Shown here: one piece after another, positions 51,315 to 59,713 of the stretch
Layout: each line of letters opens with the position of its first letter
Numbering within the stretch: position 1 is the first letter of the stretch
Source of the DNA: Actinokineospora iranica
Lineage (GTDB): Bacteria; Actinomycetota; Actinomycetes; Mycobacteriales; Pseudonocardiaceae
Reading direction: 5' to 3'
NCBI RefSeq assembly: GCF_900101685.1
Contig: NZ_FMZZ01000002.1
Span: forward strand, 62,001-126,000
DNA length: 64,000 nucleotides
Position numbers and translations under genes: made by a program
The notes under the pieces: model-generated
What the model was told of the DNA's origin: nothing
Database searches by the model: none
The model's input: only the letters and a program-made list of their open reading frames with translations

Positions 51315-52217
51315 TCAGGGGGCGAGACCACCCACGACGCTCTCGGCGACCTCGACGGCGCACGGGCACTGCGGGACGGAATCGTCGGCGCCGAGGTCGG
51401 CGCCGGTGTGCACCACAACCCCTTTTCCCTGCCCCAACCCGACAACGACCTCGCAGAGCCGCGCGCCGTCCGCACTCGGCGACCGCTTCACCGCGGGCTG
51501 ACCGCGCACCGTGATCGGCTCGAACAACATCCACCAACGCTGGTCGCCGCCTGGGTGAGTCTTCTTCATGCTCTCGGCGTACGCCGCCGCGAGCGGGTCG
51601 CCAACCGCGTCGAACCGCACGCTGAGCAGGACAAACCCCGGGCTGCCAGGCCACACGCGGTACAGGCTGTCCTTCGCGAACCCGAATGGCTCCCCGGCTG
51701 AGGAAACACCGAGATCACGCAGCGATTCCACCGGGACAACGGCACACTGGTCCGCGACCGGCGGCGCCAGCGCACGGGTCACTACCGGCGCGCTGGTCGG
51801 CCGCGGAGTCTCCACGGTGCTGGTAGGCGTCGGTGATGGCGGAACCTGGTCCGCCGAGCACCCGGCCTTCACAACGACTATCGCGATCAGCGCGGGCAAC
51901 GGAGCCAACAGTGGAACATCGTCGCCGTCAAACATCCGCTCCTGCTTCTCAATCCACGTCCGGAGCTGGTCCAGGCCGTCTTGGAACCACTCTCGAAGCC
52001 GATTTCTTCCTTTGCTGTAGGCATCGACCACCTTGGCCGCTTCACTGCCTTCAAGAGAAATCTCTTCCAGCTGCACAGTGATACTGACGAACGCCTGCAA
52101 ACCTTGCGACGCGATCTCTTTGATCCCTTCGCAGCTGAACATGCCGGTGCCCGCCTTCACGAACTCACCGAGCAGACCGACCTCCGCCTCTCCTGCCGAC
52201 CGGTGAGCTTTCGACAT
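51315..52217 (-). CDS. DUF3558-like protein with an unusual cytosolic N-terminal helical domain
   Basis: 300 aa. Residues 1-98 are helical and charged. Residues about 101-116 form one hydrophobic helix ending KAGC at Cys120, like a lipobox. A Pro/Thr-rich linker follows, then a domain (about 150-298) with the spaced cysteines (Cys158 in DQCAVVP, another in RLCEVVV) of DUF3558 lipoproteins. Normal family members begin at the lipobox signal peptide. Here it is internal, so the protein is either a single-pass membrane protein or a fusion of a helical gene with a former lipoprotein gene. Function unknown. Confidence 0.7.
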   Translation of the reverse strand: MSKAHRSAGEAEVGLLGEFVKAGTGMFSCEGIKEIASQGLQAFVSITVQLEEISLEGSEAAKVVDAYSKGRNRLREWFQDGLDQLRTWIEKQERMFDGDDVPLLAPLPALIAIVVVKAGCSADQVPPSPTPTSTVETPRPTSAPVVTRALAPPVADQCAVVPVESLRDLGVSSAGEPFGFAKDSLYRVWPGSPGFVLLSVRFDAVGDPLAAAYAESMKKTHPGGDQRWWMLFEPITVRGQPAVKRSPSADGARLCEVVVGLGQGKGVVVHTGADLGADDSVPQCPCAVEVAESVVGGLAP

Positions 52218-52236
52218 AGTTCACGCGTTTGGCGGA

Positions 52237-52470
52237 ATGAGCGGGCAGCCGCACGGGAATCCAGAAAGTCGAATTCCCGCTTTTCTCGCCGAACGGACAT
52301 CCCGCCTGGTCACGACTCACCCGCCGCCCTGCCCGCCTGACGCGGGCGGCGAACCACAGCCCGCACGCCCGCCGCAACGGGCACTGTGTGCGGCGTGCGG
52401 GGCAAGACTGAACACAGTGACACTGCCGGGTGAGTTCGGCTGCCCCAAGGATGCCGGAATGAAACTCTGA
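52237..52470 (+). CDS. Possible small protein with a zinc-ribbon-like end
   Basis: 77 aa. The last 30 residues (ALCAACGARLNTVTLPGEF then GCPKDAGMKL) contain CAAC...C spacing suggestive of a small metal site and look more protein-like than background. The first half is low-complexity. Start and reality are uncertain. The roughly 600-bp stretch 52218-52817 otherwise holds only the next doubtful frame and a short tandem repeat. Confidence 0.3.
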   Translation: MSGQPHGNPESRIPAFLAERTSRLVTTHPPPCPPDAGGEPQPARPPQRALCAACGARLNTVTLPGEFGCPKDAGMKL

Positions 52471-52492
52471 TCCACGAGCAGCGGAGCAGGCG

Positions 52493-52825
52493 ATGGCGCA
52501 ACCGGCCCAGCGGACCAGTCAGACCGCCCAGCCAGACGGCCGGGTGCGCTACGGGGACGCCATGGGGAACCCGACGCCGCCCGCCGCGGTGGCGGGCGTG
52601 CTCGTGGCGGGGTACTGGTTGGTGGTGCGCACCGACCGCGACATCGCCCACCCCTACCGCGCGGGCGGCCGGTACTGGTTCGACGCCTGCCGGAATCACC
52701 GCGCCTTGGCGGCCACGGAGGTCGCGCGGTGCTGTCCCGACCGACGCCGTCCCGACCGAAGCTGTCCCGACCGATGCTGTCCCCGCGGGGGTCCCCGTGC
52801 ACAAGGAGGAGAGGCACGTGTCTGA
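52493..52825 (+). CDS. Doubtful small open frame before the beta-ureidopropionase gene
   Basis: 110 aa with a moderately plausible middle (VAGVLVAGYWLVVRTD and AGGRYWFDACRNHRAL) and a GGAG about 10 nt before the ATG. The C-terminus is a Cys-Pro-Asp-Arg repeat made by the 15-bp tandem repeat at 52736-52780, and it runs over the next gene's ribosome-binding site. May be a small gene with a degraded end, or no gene. Confidence 0.3.
   Translation: MAQPAQRTSQTAQPDGRVRYGDAMGNPTPPAAVAGVLVAGYWLVVRTDRDIAHPYRAGGRYWFDACRNHRALAATEVARCCPDRRRPDRSCPDRCCPRGGPRAQGGEARV
52736..52780. repeat. 15-bp tandem repeat, three copies
   Basis: Three adjacent 15-mers of the form CCCGACCGANGCYGT (52736-52750, 52751-52765, 52766-52780) directly ahead of the beta-ureidopropionase gene. 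Confidence 0.8.
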
Positions 52826-53660
52826 GATCATCCGCGCCGGACTGGTGCAGCAGCGCTGGACCGGCGACAAGGAGTCCATGACCGCCAACGCGGTCGACGC
52901 GATCGCCACGGCCGCGTCCCAGGGCGCGCAGGTCGTCTGTCTGCAAGAGCTGTTCTACGGCCCGTACTTCTGCCAGGTGCAGGACGCCGACTACTACGCC
53001 TACACCGAGGGCATCCCGGACGGGCCGACGACGCGGCTGATGTGCGAGGTGGCCGAGCGGCACGGCGTGGTGCTCATCGTGCCGATGTACGAGCAGGAGC
53101 AGCCCGGCGTCTACTTCAACACCGCCGCCGTGATCGACGCGGACGGCACCTACCTGGGCAAGCACCGCAAGAACCACATCCCCCAGGTGAAGGGGTTCTG
53201 GGAGAAGTTCTACTTCCGCCCGGGGAACCTGGGCTATCCGGTGTTCGACACCGCCGTGGGCCGCATCGGGGTCTACATCTGCTACGAGCGGCACTTCCCG
53301 GAAGGCTGGCGGGCGCTGGGCCTGGCGGGCGCGCGGATCGTGTTCAACCCGTCGGCGACCAGCCGCGGCCTGTCGGAGTACCTGTGGCGGCTGGAGCAGC
53401 CCGCGGCGGCGGTGGCCAACGAGTACTTCGTCGGCACGATCAACCGGGTCGGCGTGGAACCGCTGGGCGACAACGACTTCTACGGACAGTCCTACTTCGC
53501 CGACCCGCGCGGCCAGCTCGTCGGCGACGCGGCGTCGGACACCGATGAGGAGGTCGTCGTGCGCGACCTGGACATGGGCCTGCTCGCCGAGGTGCGCGAC
53601 CTGTGGGCGTTCTACCGCGACCGCAGGCCCGACACCTACGAATCCCTGACGAGGCCGTGA
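52818..53660 (+). CDS. pydC: Beta-ureidopropionase (N-carbamoyl-beta-alanine amidohydrolase, nitrilase superfamily)
   Basis: 280 aa nitrilase-fold amidase with the triad Glu44 (CLQELFYGPYF), Lys118 (KHRKNH) and Cys155 (YICYERHFPEGW). Hydrolyses N-carbamoyl-beta-alanine to beta-alanine, CO2 and ammonia, the last step of reductive uracil breakdown. GTG 52818 follows AAGGAGGA. One base separates it from the dihydropyrimidinase gene, whose product it uses. Confidence 0.92.
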   Translation: MSEIIRAGLVQQRWTGDKESMTANAVDAIATAASQGAQVVCLQELFYGPYFCQVQDADYYAYTEGIPDGPTTRLMCEVAERHGVVLIVPMYEQEQPGVYFNTAAVIDADGTYLGKHRKNHIPQVKGFWEKFYFRPGNLGYPVFDTAVGRIGVYICYERHFPEGWRALGLAGARIVFNPSATSRGLSEYLWRLEQPAAAVANEYFVGTINRVGVEPLGDNDFYGQSYFADPRGQLVGDAASDTDEEVVVRDLDMGLLAEVRDLWAFYRDRRPDTYESLTRP

Positions 53661-53661
53661 C

Positions 53662-55047
53662 ATGCGCACGCTCATCCGCGACGGGACCGTCGTCAACGCC
53701 ACCGGCCGCGCGGTCGCCGACGTGCTGGTCGACGGCGAGACCATCGCCGCGGTCACCGCGCCGGGACTGTTCACCGAGGCCGAGAAAGTCATCGACGCGT
53801 CGGGAAAGTACGTGATCCCGGGCGGCATCGACGCGCACACGCACATGGAGATGCCCTTCGGCGGCACATCGTCCAGCGACACGTTCGCCACCGGCACCAC
53901 GGCGGCGGCGTGGGGCGGCACGACGACGATCATCGACTTCGCCGTCCAGGCCAAGGGAACCTCGCTGCTGACCACTTTGGACAAGTGGCACGAGAAGGCG
54001 GACGGCCGCTGCGCGGTCGACTACGGCTTCCACATGATCATTTCCGAGGTGGACGACAACTCCCTCAAGGAGATGCGGCCGTGCATCGACGCGGGGGTCA
54101 ACAGCTTCAAGATGTTCATGGCCTACCCCGGCGTCTTCTACTCCACCGACGGGGAAATCCTGCGCGCCATGCAGCGGGCCGCCGAGACCGGCTCGATGAT
54201 CATGATGCACGCCGAGAACGGCATCGCGATCGACCAGCTTGTCGCGCAGGCGCTCGCGGCGGGCCGCACCGATCCCGTGCACCACGGTCTGACCCGCCCG
54301 CCCGAACTGGAGGGCGAGGCGACCGCGCGCGCCATCGCGCTGGCCAAGGTCACCGGCGCGCCGCTCTACATCGTGCACCTGTCCGCCCGGCACGCGCTGG
54401 CCGCGGTCGCGGAAGCGCGGAACACCGGGCAGAACGTGTTCGCCGAGACCTGCCCGCAATACCTCTATCTGTCCATTGAGGACATGGCCAAGCCGGGGTT
54501 CGAGGGCGCCAAGTACGTCGCGTCGCCCCCGTTGCGCTCAAAGGACCACCAGGCCGACCTGTGGCGCGGCCTGCGCACCAACGACCTGTCGGTGGTGTCC
54601 ACCGACCACTGCCCGTTCTGCTTCAAGGACCAGAAAGAGCTGGGCCGCGACGATTTCAGCAAGATCCCCAACGGGATGCCCGGCGTGGAGCACCGGATGG
54701 ACCTGCTGCACCAGGGCGTCGTCGCGGGCGAGATCAGCCTGGAACGCTGGGTGGAGATCAGCTCGACCACGCCCGCGCGGATGTTCGGCCTGCACGGTCG
54801 CAAGGGCGCCGTCACGGCGGGCGCCGACGCCGACATCGTGGTCTACGACCCGGCCGCCAAGCAGACGATCTCCGCGCTGACCCACCACATGAACGTCGAC
54901 TATTCCGCTTACGAGGGAATGGAAATCACCGGCAAGGTCGACACCGTGCTCTCCCGCGGGACCGTCGTGATCGCCGACGGCGCCTTCCACGGCCGCGAGG
55001 GCCACGGGAAGTTCCTCAAGCGCGACCTGTCCAGTTACCTGATCTGA
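53662..55047 (+). CDS. hydA: Dihydropyrimidinase (D-hydantoinase)
   Basis: 461 aa metal-dependent amidohydrolase. DAHTHMEMPFGG with His59/His61, the carboxylated Lys150 in VNSFKMFMAYPG, HAENG, VHLSARHAL and the Asp of STDHCPFCFKDQK form the binuclear site. Opens dihydrouracil or dihydrothymine to the N-carbamoyl beta-amino acid used by the preceding gene's product. Nine bases before the F420 oxidoreductase gene. Confidence 0.95.
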   Translation: MRTLIRDGTVVNATGRAVADVLVDGETIAAVTAPGLFTEAEKVIDASGKYVIPGGIDAHTHMEMPFGGTSSSDTFATGTTAAAWGGTTTIIDFAVQAKGTSLLTTLDKWHEKADGRCAVDYGFHMIISEVDDNSLKEMRPCIDAGVNSFKMFMAYPGVFYSTDGEILRAMQRAAETGSMIMMHAENGIAIDQLVAQALAAGRTDPVHHGLTRPPELEGEATARAIALAKVTGAPLYIVHLSARHALAAVAEARNTGQNVFAETCPQYLYLSIEDMAKPGFEGAKYVASPPLRSKDHQADLWRGLRTNDLSVVSTDHCPFCFKDQKELGRDDFSKIPNGMPGVEHRMDLLHQGVVAGEISLERWVEISSTTPARMFGLHGRKGAVTAGADADIVVYDPAAKQTISALTHHMNVDYSAYEGMEITGKVDTVLSRGTVVIADGAFHGREGHGKFLKRDLSSYLI

Positions 55048-55056
55048 GGAGTGCAC

Positions 55057-56052
55057 ATGGACTTCGGGGTGGTGTTGCAGACCGACCCGCCCGCGAGCGA
55101 GGTCGTGCGGCTGATGGCGGACGCCGAGGAACGCGGGTTCGGCTACGGCTGGACGTTCGACTCGGTGGTGCTCTGGCAGGAGCCGTTCGTCATCTACTCG
55201 CAGATCCTGGCGAACACCCGGTCGCTGGTCGTCGGGCCGATGGTGACCAACCCGAGCACCCGGGACTGGTCGGTCACCGCGTCGCTGTTCGCCACCCTCA
55301 ACGACATGTTCGGCAACCGCACCGTGTGCGGCATCGGCCGCGGCGACTCCGCGCGCCGGGTCATCGGCCAGCGACCGGCGACCCTGGCGCTGGTGCGCGA
55401 GGCCATGCACGTGATTCGCGAACTCGCCGAGGGCCGCGAGGTCGAGCACCACGGCGCGCCCGTGCGCATCCCGTGGGTGCGCGACGGGCGGCTGGAGGTG
55501 TGGATGGCCGCCTACGGCCCGAAAGCGCTGCGGATGGTCGGCGAGCACGCCGACGGGTTCATCTTGCAGACCGCCGACCCGGCCATCGCGAAGTGGACGA
55601 TCGACGCGGTGCGCGCCGCCGCGAGCGCCGCGGGCCGCGACCCGGGCGGGATCACCGTGTGCGTGGCCGCGCCCGCCTACGTCGGCGACGACTTGGCCCA
55701 CCAGCGCGACCGGCTCCGCTGGTTCGGCGGCATGGTCGGCAACCACGTCGCCGACCTCGTCGCCCGCTACGGCGAGTCCGGCCCGGTGCCGCGCGAGCTG
55801 ACCGACTACATCAAGGGCCGCGCCGACTACGACTACGCCCACCACGGGAAGGCGGGCAACCCGTCGACGGACTTCGTGCCCGACGACATCATCGACCGCT
55901 TCTGCCTGCTCGGCCCCGCCGCCGCGCACATCGACCGGCTCACCGAACTCGCGGACCTCGGCGTCGACCAGTTCGCCCTCTACCTCATGCACGACCAGCG
56001 CGAGAAGACCCTCGCCGCGTACGGGGACGAGGTCATCCCGCGCTTCCGCTGA
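55057..56052 (+). CDS. TIGR03842-type F420-dependent oxidoreductase of pyrimidine operons
   Basis: 331 aa luciferase-like oxidoreductase. DFGVVLQTDPPASEVVRL at the start and GPMVTNPSTRDWSVTASLFATLND identify the TIGR03842 group that habitually accompanies hydantoinase and ureidopropionase genes. ATG 55057 follows GAGGAG. No dihydropyrimidine dehydrogenase (PydA) gene is in the window. The protein may be involved in pyrimidine ring reduction or in handling a related intermediate; that is inference. Confidence 0.88.
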   Translation: MDFGVVLQTDPPASEVVRLMADAEERGFGYGWTFDSVVLWQEPFVIYSQILANTRSLVVGPMVTNPSTRDWSVTASLFATLNDMFGNRTVCGIGRGDSARRVIGQRPATLALVREAMHVIRELAEGREVEHHGAPVRIPWVRDGRLEVWMAAYGPKALRMVGEHADGFILQTADPAIAKWTIDAVRAAASAAGRDPGGITVCVAAPAYVGDDLAHQRDRLRWFGGMVGNHVADLVARYGESGPVPRELTDYIKGRADYDYAHHGKAGNPSTDFVPDDIIDRFCLLGPAAAHIDRLTELADLGVDQFALYLMHDQREKTLAAYGDEVIPRFR

Positions 56053-56069
56053 TCAGCCCGAGGAAACGA

Positions 56070-56921
56070 CTAGCCCAGCGGATCGGCGGTGGTGATCCGG
56101 CACAGCTCGGCCGCGACGTCGTAGTCCGGCTCGGGCCGCCGGGGGTCGAGGTCGGTCAGGGTCTCCAGGAGCAGTTGGGCGACAACCCAGTTGCGGTACC
56201 ACTTGTGGTCGGCTGGCACCACGTGCCAGGGCACGGCCGCGCAGCGGTCCAGGGCGTCGGCGTAGGCGCGCTGGTAGTCGCTCCACTTGGCCCGCGCCCG
56301 CAGGTCCTCCGGGTGGTACTTCCATTGCTTCGCCGGGTTCTCCAGGCGCGCGACCAGCCGCTCGCGCTGCTTCTCGGCGGAGATGTGCAGGAAGCACTTC
56401 ACGATCGCGGTGCCCTGCTCGGTCAGCTCAGCCTCGAACCGGTTGATCGCGTCGTAGCGCGCCTCCCAGGTCTCCCGGGGAACCAGCTCGTCCACCCGGG
56501 CGATCAGCACGTCCTCGTAGTGGGAGCGGTCGAACACGCCGATGTAGCCGGGACCGGGCGCCTGCTTGCGCACCCGCCACAGGAAGTCGTGGCGCGACTC
56601 GGCCCGGGTCGGCTTGCGAAACGTGGCGATCCGCAGGCCTTGCGGGTTGACCAGGCCGCAGACGTGCTTGATCGTGCCGCCCTTGCCTGAGGTGTCCATG
56701 CCCTGCAACACCAGCAGGACACTGCGCGAGCCGCCGCCGAAGACGCCTTCCCCCCACAGCGCCTCCTGGCAGGCGGCGAGCCGCTTGCCGGTCGCGGCGA
56801 GACCGGCGGCGGCGTCGGACTTCGCGGTCGGACCGACCGGGAAGTCCCCCGGGTCGAGGTGGACGCCCTGGCCGGGGGTGGCCCGCAGGGCGTCGCGCAC
56901 CGACGGATTCTTCTTGCCCAT
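56070..56921 (-). CDS. ppk2: Polyphosphate kinase 2 family protein
   Basis: 283 aa. Walker A QGMDTSGKGG (73-82), Walker B FDRSHYEDVLIARV and the lid DFLWRVRKQAPGPGYIG mark the PPK2 family that phosphorylates nucleotides from polyphosphate. The PQGLRIATFRKPT segment suggests a single-domain class I or III enzyme. Monocistronic, 18 bp from the convergent F420 oxidoreductase gene. Confidence 0.93.
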   Translation of the reverse strand: MGKKNPSVRDALRATPGQGVHLDPGDFPVGPTAKSDAAAGLAATGKRLAACQEALWGEGVFGGGSRSVLLVLQGMDTSGKGGTIKHVCGLVNPQGLRIATFRKPTRAESRHDFLWRVRKQAPGPGYIGVFDRSHYEDVLIARVDELVPRETWEARYDAINRFEAELTEQGTAIVKCFLHISAEKQRERLVARLENPAKQWKYHPEDLRARAKWSDYQRAYADALDRCAAVPWHVVPADHKWYRNWVVAQLLLETLTDLDPRRPEPDYDVAAELCRITTADPLG

Positions 56922-57060
56922 TCACGGAGCGTAAGGCCATGGCTCGGATCACGCCCTTCACAACGAACCGCTGGGCAACAGGCCATCAGCGCAACGAACC
57001 GGCGCTGGAAGCAACGCTCTCCGGATGAATCGGACGCGAACGACCCCTTAGCCTGAGGCC

Positions 57061-58308
57061 ATGACCGCGACCGTCCCACCCGCCGCCGTCCCCCACTCGG
57101 CCGCCGACTACTCAGCCGCCGATTACATCGCCCTGGACAACCGGTGGAGCACCCACAACTACCACCCGCTCCCGGTAGTGATCAGCGAGGCGGACGGCGC
57201 GTGGGTGACCGACGTGCACGGCCGCCGCTACCTGGACTTCCTCGCCGGGTACTCCGCGCTCAACTTCGGCCACCGCCACCCGGCACTGGTCGCCGCCGCC
57301 GTCGAGCAGCTGCACAAGGTGACCCTGACCAGCCGCGCCTTCCACCACGACCAGCTGGGCCTGTTCTGCCGAGAACTGGCCGAGCTGACCGGCGCCGACC
57401 TGGTGCTGCCCATGAACTCCGGCGCCGAGGCGGTCGAGTCCGCGATCAAGGTCGCCCGAAAGTGGGCCTACCAGGTCAAGGGCGTCCCGGAGAACACCGC
57501 GGAGATCATCGTCGCCGGTGACAACTTCCACGGCCGCACCACCACGATCGTGTCCTTCTCCACCGACCCGGTCGCCCGCCGCGACTTCGGCCCCTACACC
57601 CCCGGCTTCACCGTGGTCGACTACGGCGACGCCGAGGCCCTGGCCACCGCCATCACCGACCGAACCGCCGCGGTGCTGGTCGAGCCCATCCAGGGCGAGG
57701 CAGGCGTCCTGACCCCACCCCCCGGCTACCTGCGCGAAGTCCGCCGCCTCTGCGACGACCACAACGTCCTGCTCATCGCCGACGAGATCCAATCCGGCCT
57801 GGCCCGCACCGGCACCCTGTTCGCCCTGGACCACGAGGGCGTCCGCGCCGACCTCTACACCCTCGGCAAAGCCCTGGGCGGCGGCATCCTCCCAGTCTCA
57901 GCGGTAGTAGGCCGCGCGGACGTCCTAGGCGTCCTCAAACCAGGCGAACACGGCTCCACCTTCGGCGGCAACCCCCTGGCCTGCGCGGTCGGCCGAGCCG
58001 TGATCCGCCTACTGTCCACCGGCGAGTTCCAAGAACGCGCCACCACCCTAGGCGCCCACCTACACAGGAGACTGGCCGAACTAGTAGGCCACGGCGCCAC
58101 CGAAATCCGCGGCCGCGGCCTCTGGGCAGGCGTGGAAATCACCCCAGGAACCCTCACCGGCCGAGCAGCCTCCGAGGCCCTCATGTCCCAAGGCGTCCTG
58201 TGCAAGGAAACTCACGACAACACCCTCCGCGTAGCCCCACCCCTGGTGATCACCGAGGAAGAAATCGACCGCGGAGTAGCCGCGATCGCCACGATCCTCG
58301 CCACCTAG
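57061..58308 (+). CDS. rocD: Ornithine aminotransferase
   Basis: 415 aa class III aminotransferase. SAADYIALDNRWSTHNYHPLPVV, MNSGAEAVESAIKVARKWAY, LLIADEIQSGLARTG and Schiff-base Lys270 (YTLGKALGGG) match ornithine:2-oxo-acid transaminases, giving glutamate 5-semialdehyde. The final third uses many rare codons for this genome, including five CTA Leu codons (57925-58083) and a tandem AGG-AGA pair (58066-58071). The N-terminal two thirds do not. No arginase or proline gene is nearby. Confidence 0.93.
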   Translation: MTATVPPAAVPHSAADYSAADYIALDNRWSTHNYHPLPVVISEADGAWVTDVHGRRYLDFLAGYSALNFGHRHPALVAAAVEQLHKVTLTSRAFHHDQLGLFCRELAELTGADLVLPMNSGAEAVESAIKVARKWAYQVKGVPENTAEIIVAGDNFHGRTTTIVSFSTDPVARRDFGPYTPGFTVVDYGDAEALATAITDRTAAVLVEPIQGEAGVLTPPPGYLREVRRLCDDHNVLLIADEIQSGLARTGTLFALDHEGVRADLYTLGKALGGGILPVSAVVGRADVLGVLKPGEHGSTFGGNPLACAVGRAVIRLLSTGEFQERATTLGAHLHRRLAELVGHGATEIRGRGLWAGVEITPGTLTGRAASEALMSQGVLCKETHDNTLRVAPPLVITEEEIDRGVAAIATILAT

Positions 58309-58352
58309 CACCCACCACCGCGAGTTATCCACAGGCAAAGATCGTTCCCCGA

Positions 58353-58500
58353 CCCTGCCAGGCGCTCGATGGGCTCAAGCAGCAAACCCCAGCACCTGCC
58401 AGGCAGAACCAGCGCCCGCCCAGTGCTCGACGGGTGCGGTGCAGCAAACCCGAGCATCTGCCAGGCAGAACCTGCGCCCGCCAAGTGCTCGATGGGGTGG
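58353..58500. repeat. 62-bp direct repeats
   Basis: Two adjacent, slightly diverged units of about 62 bp (58379-58440 and 58441-58500), each starting GCAGCAAACC and containing the small palindrome CTGCCAGGCAG and a GTGCTCGA block. A shortened relative precedes them at 58353-58378. They fill the gap after rocD. No spacer-repeat pattern and no reading frame. Confidence 0.85.
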
Positions 58501-58634
58501 AGTGGTTTCTTTGGGGGTGAAGGAAGATCCCTAAACTTGCGGTGGTCGTGGGGCCGAAGGCTCCCCACCCGTCTTTCCCACGACGGGATCTTCCTTCGTA
58601 GGGGCCCCGAAGAAACCACTCCACCCCATCGAGC
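58487..58634. repeat. 148-bp nested palindrome
   Basis: Perfect 25-bp outer inverted arms (58487-58511 and 58610-58634) enclose a perfect 13-bp inner pair, GAAGGAAGATCCC / GGGATCTTCCTTC (58519-58531 and 58585-58597), and an 8-bp pair, GTCGTGGG / CCCACGAC (58545-58552 and 58577-58584). The whole can fold into one long hairpin on either strand. The left arm overlaps the last 62-bp repeat. It may be a small non-autonomous palindromic element, a strong terminator, or a structured RNA. Confidence 0.85.
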
Positions 58635-58697
58635 AACCCCACGAGACCCAGCCCCCGCAGAAGCCCGCGAGAACCAGCCACCGCCTAAGTTGGACAG

Positions 58698-59390
58698 GTG
58701 CCGCCCGAACGCCGCCTGATTCCCATCCACCTGACCCGACCAGCGGCTGTCACCGCCGTGGTGTGCTTCGCCATACTCGCGGCGATGGGCGCGGCGGTCG
58801 CGGGAGACACCACAGCAGGCCCAGTGGACGAGGCCGGGTTCGCCGCCGTAGACGCGGTCTTCACCGCCCTGCCCGGGGTCGCGGACCCGCTGACGCTGGC
58901 GTCGCGCCCAGTCCCGGTGCTGTGCGTGCTGGCCGCCATCGCGGCCGTGGCGCTGCGCGCCAAGAGGCCGAGGATCGCCCTGCTGGCCGCGCTCGGCCCG
59001 GTGGTGACCGTCGCCCTCAACACCTGGGCCCTCAAGCCCCTGATCGACCGCACCCACGACGGCAAACTGGCCTTCCCCAGCGGCCACACCGCCACCCTCG
59101 TCTCGGTCCTGGCCGTGCTCACCCTGGCGATCGCCGCCCACGCCCCACCAGGCAAACGCCGCGCCCACACAGCCGTGGCAGCGGCAACCGCCCTCGCGCT
59201 AACCGCCATTGCGGTAAGCGCGATCATCCGGCTGAGATACCACTACCTGACCGACACGATCGGCGCTGTCTTCTGGGCGGTAGGCGCGGTGCTCGCGGTG
59301 GCCGCGCTCATTGACTGGTTCGCCCGACGCAGGCAGCCTGTGGGCGACGCGCGGTCAGTGGCCAAGACACCGGTAAACGCCGTAGAGTAG
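58698..59390 (+). CDS. PAP2-type phosphatase, membrane-bound
   Basis: 230 aa with several membrane helices (about 15-35, 72-88, 95-112, 133-150, 160-178, 190-212). The PAP2 catalytic motifs are KPLIDRTHDGKLAFPSGH (113-130) and RLRYHYLTDTIG (about 178-189). Likely dephosphorylates a lipid phosphate or undecaprenyl pyrophosphate on the outer face. GTG start at 58698. Follows the palindrome region. Confidence 0.9.
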   Translation: MPPERRLIPIHLTRPAAVTAVVCFAILAAMGAAVAGDTTAGPVDEAGFAAVDAVFTALPGVADPLTLASRPVPVLCVLAAIAAVALRAKRPRIALLAALGPVVTVALNTWALKPLIDRTHDGKLAFPSGHTATLVSVLAVLTLAIAAHAPPGKRRAHTAVAAATALALTAIAVSAIIRLRYHYLTDTIGAVFWAVGAVLAVAALIDWFARRRQPVGDARSVAKTPVNAVE

Positions 59391-59499
59391 CCAGTTCACC
59401 CGGCTGGTTCACCTGAAGTAGCGACTAGACCACCGTGTGGCACTACTGAACCGCAGGCGTACCGTGCGAGACCTGGCAGAGCCCTCGCGAACGGAAAGG

Positions 59500-59709
59500 A
59501 TGGCGGTGACCGACACACCCATCTACGACCAGATACGCAAGGAACTGCGCGACAAACCGGACATCGGGGACCCCAAGCCCCGAACCCGGCAGCGGAGCCA
59601 GCCGGAGTCGCGTGAGGCGTCCGCGGGCGCGGGCGTCTCGGTCTGGGCGCTGATCGATGAGCACCGCTCCCAGCGGCCGGGCGACGCGCCGAGCCGCCGC
59701 CGTCCGTGA
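59500..59709 (+). CDS. Small hydrophilic protein, unknown function
   Basis: 69 aa, charged and probably disordered, with a conserved-looking ending VSVWALIDEHRSQRPGD. ATG 59500 follows GGAAAGGA; earlier in-frame starts lack a ribosome-binding site. Ends 4 bp before the convergent zapE stop. The regular codon bias supports a real gene. Confidence 0.6.
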   Translation: MAVTDTPIYDQIRKELRDKPDIGDPKPRTRQRSQPESREASAGAGVSVWALIDEHRSQRPGDAPSRRRP

Positions 59710-59713
59710 CCCT

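Noticed and set aside
52317-53984. 555-codon minus-strand frame across the ureidopropionase region
   Set aside because: Antisense to pydC and hydA, both of which have full catalytic residues.
58353-58500. CRISPR array
   Set aside because: The 62-bp units abut each other with no unique spacers and only two full copies; no cas genes are present.
59391-59499. Possible tRNA or small RNA between the PAP2 and small-protein genes
   Set aside because: No cloverleaf with a T-loop and CCA-adjacent acceptor could be built by eye.
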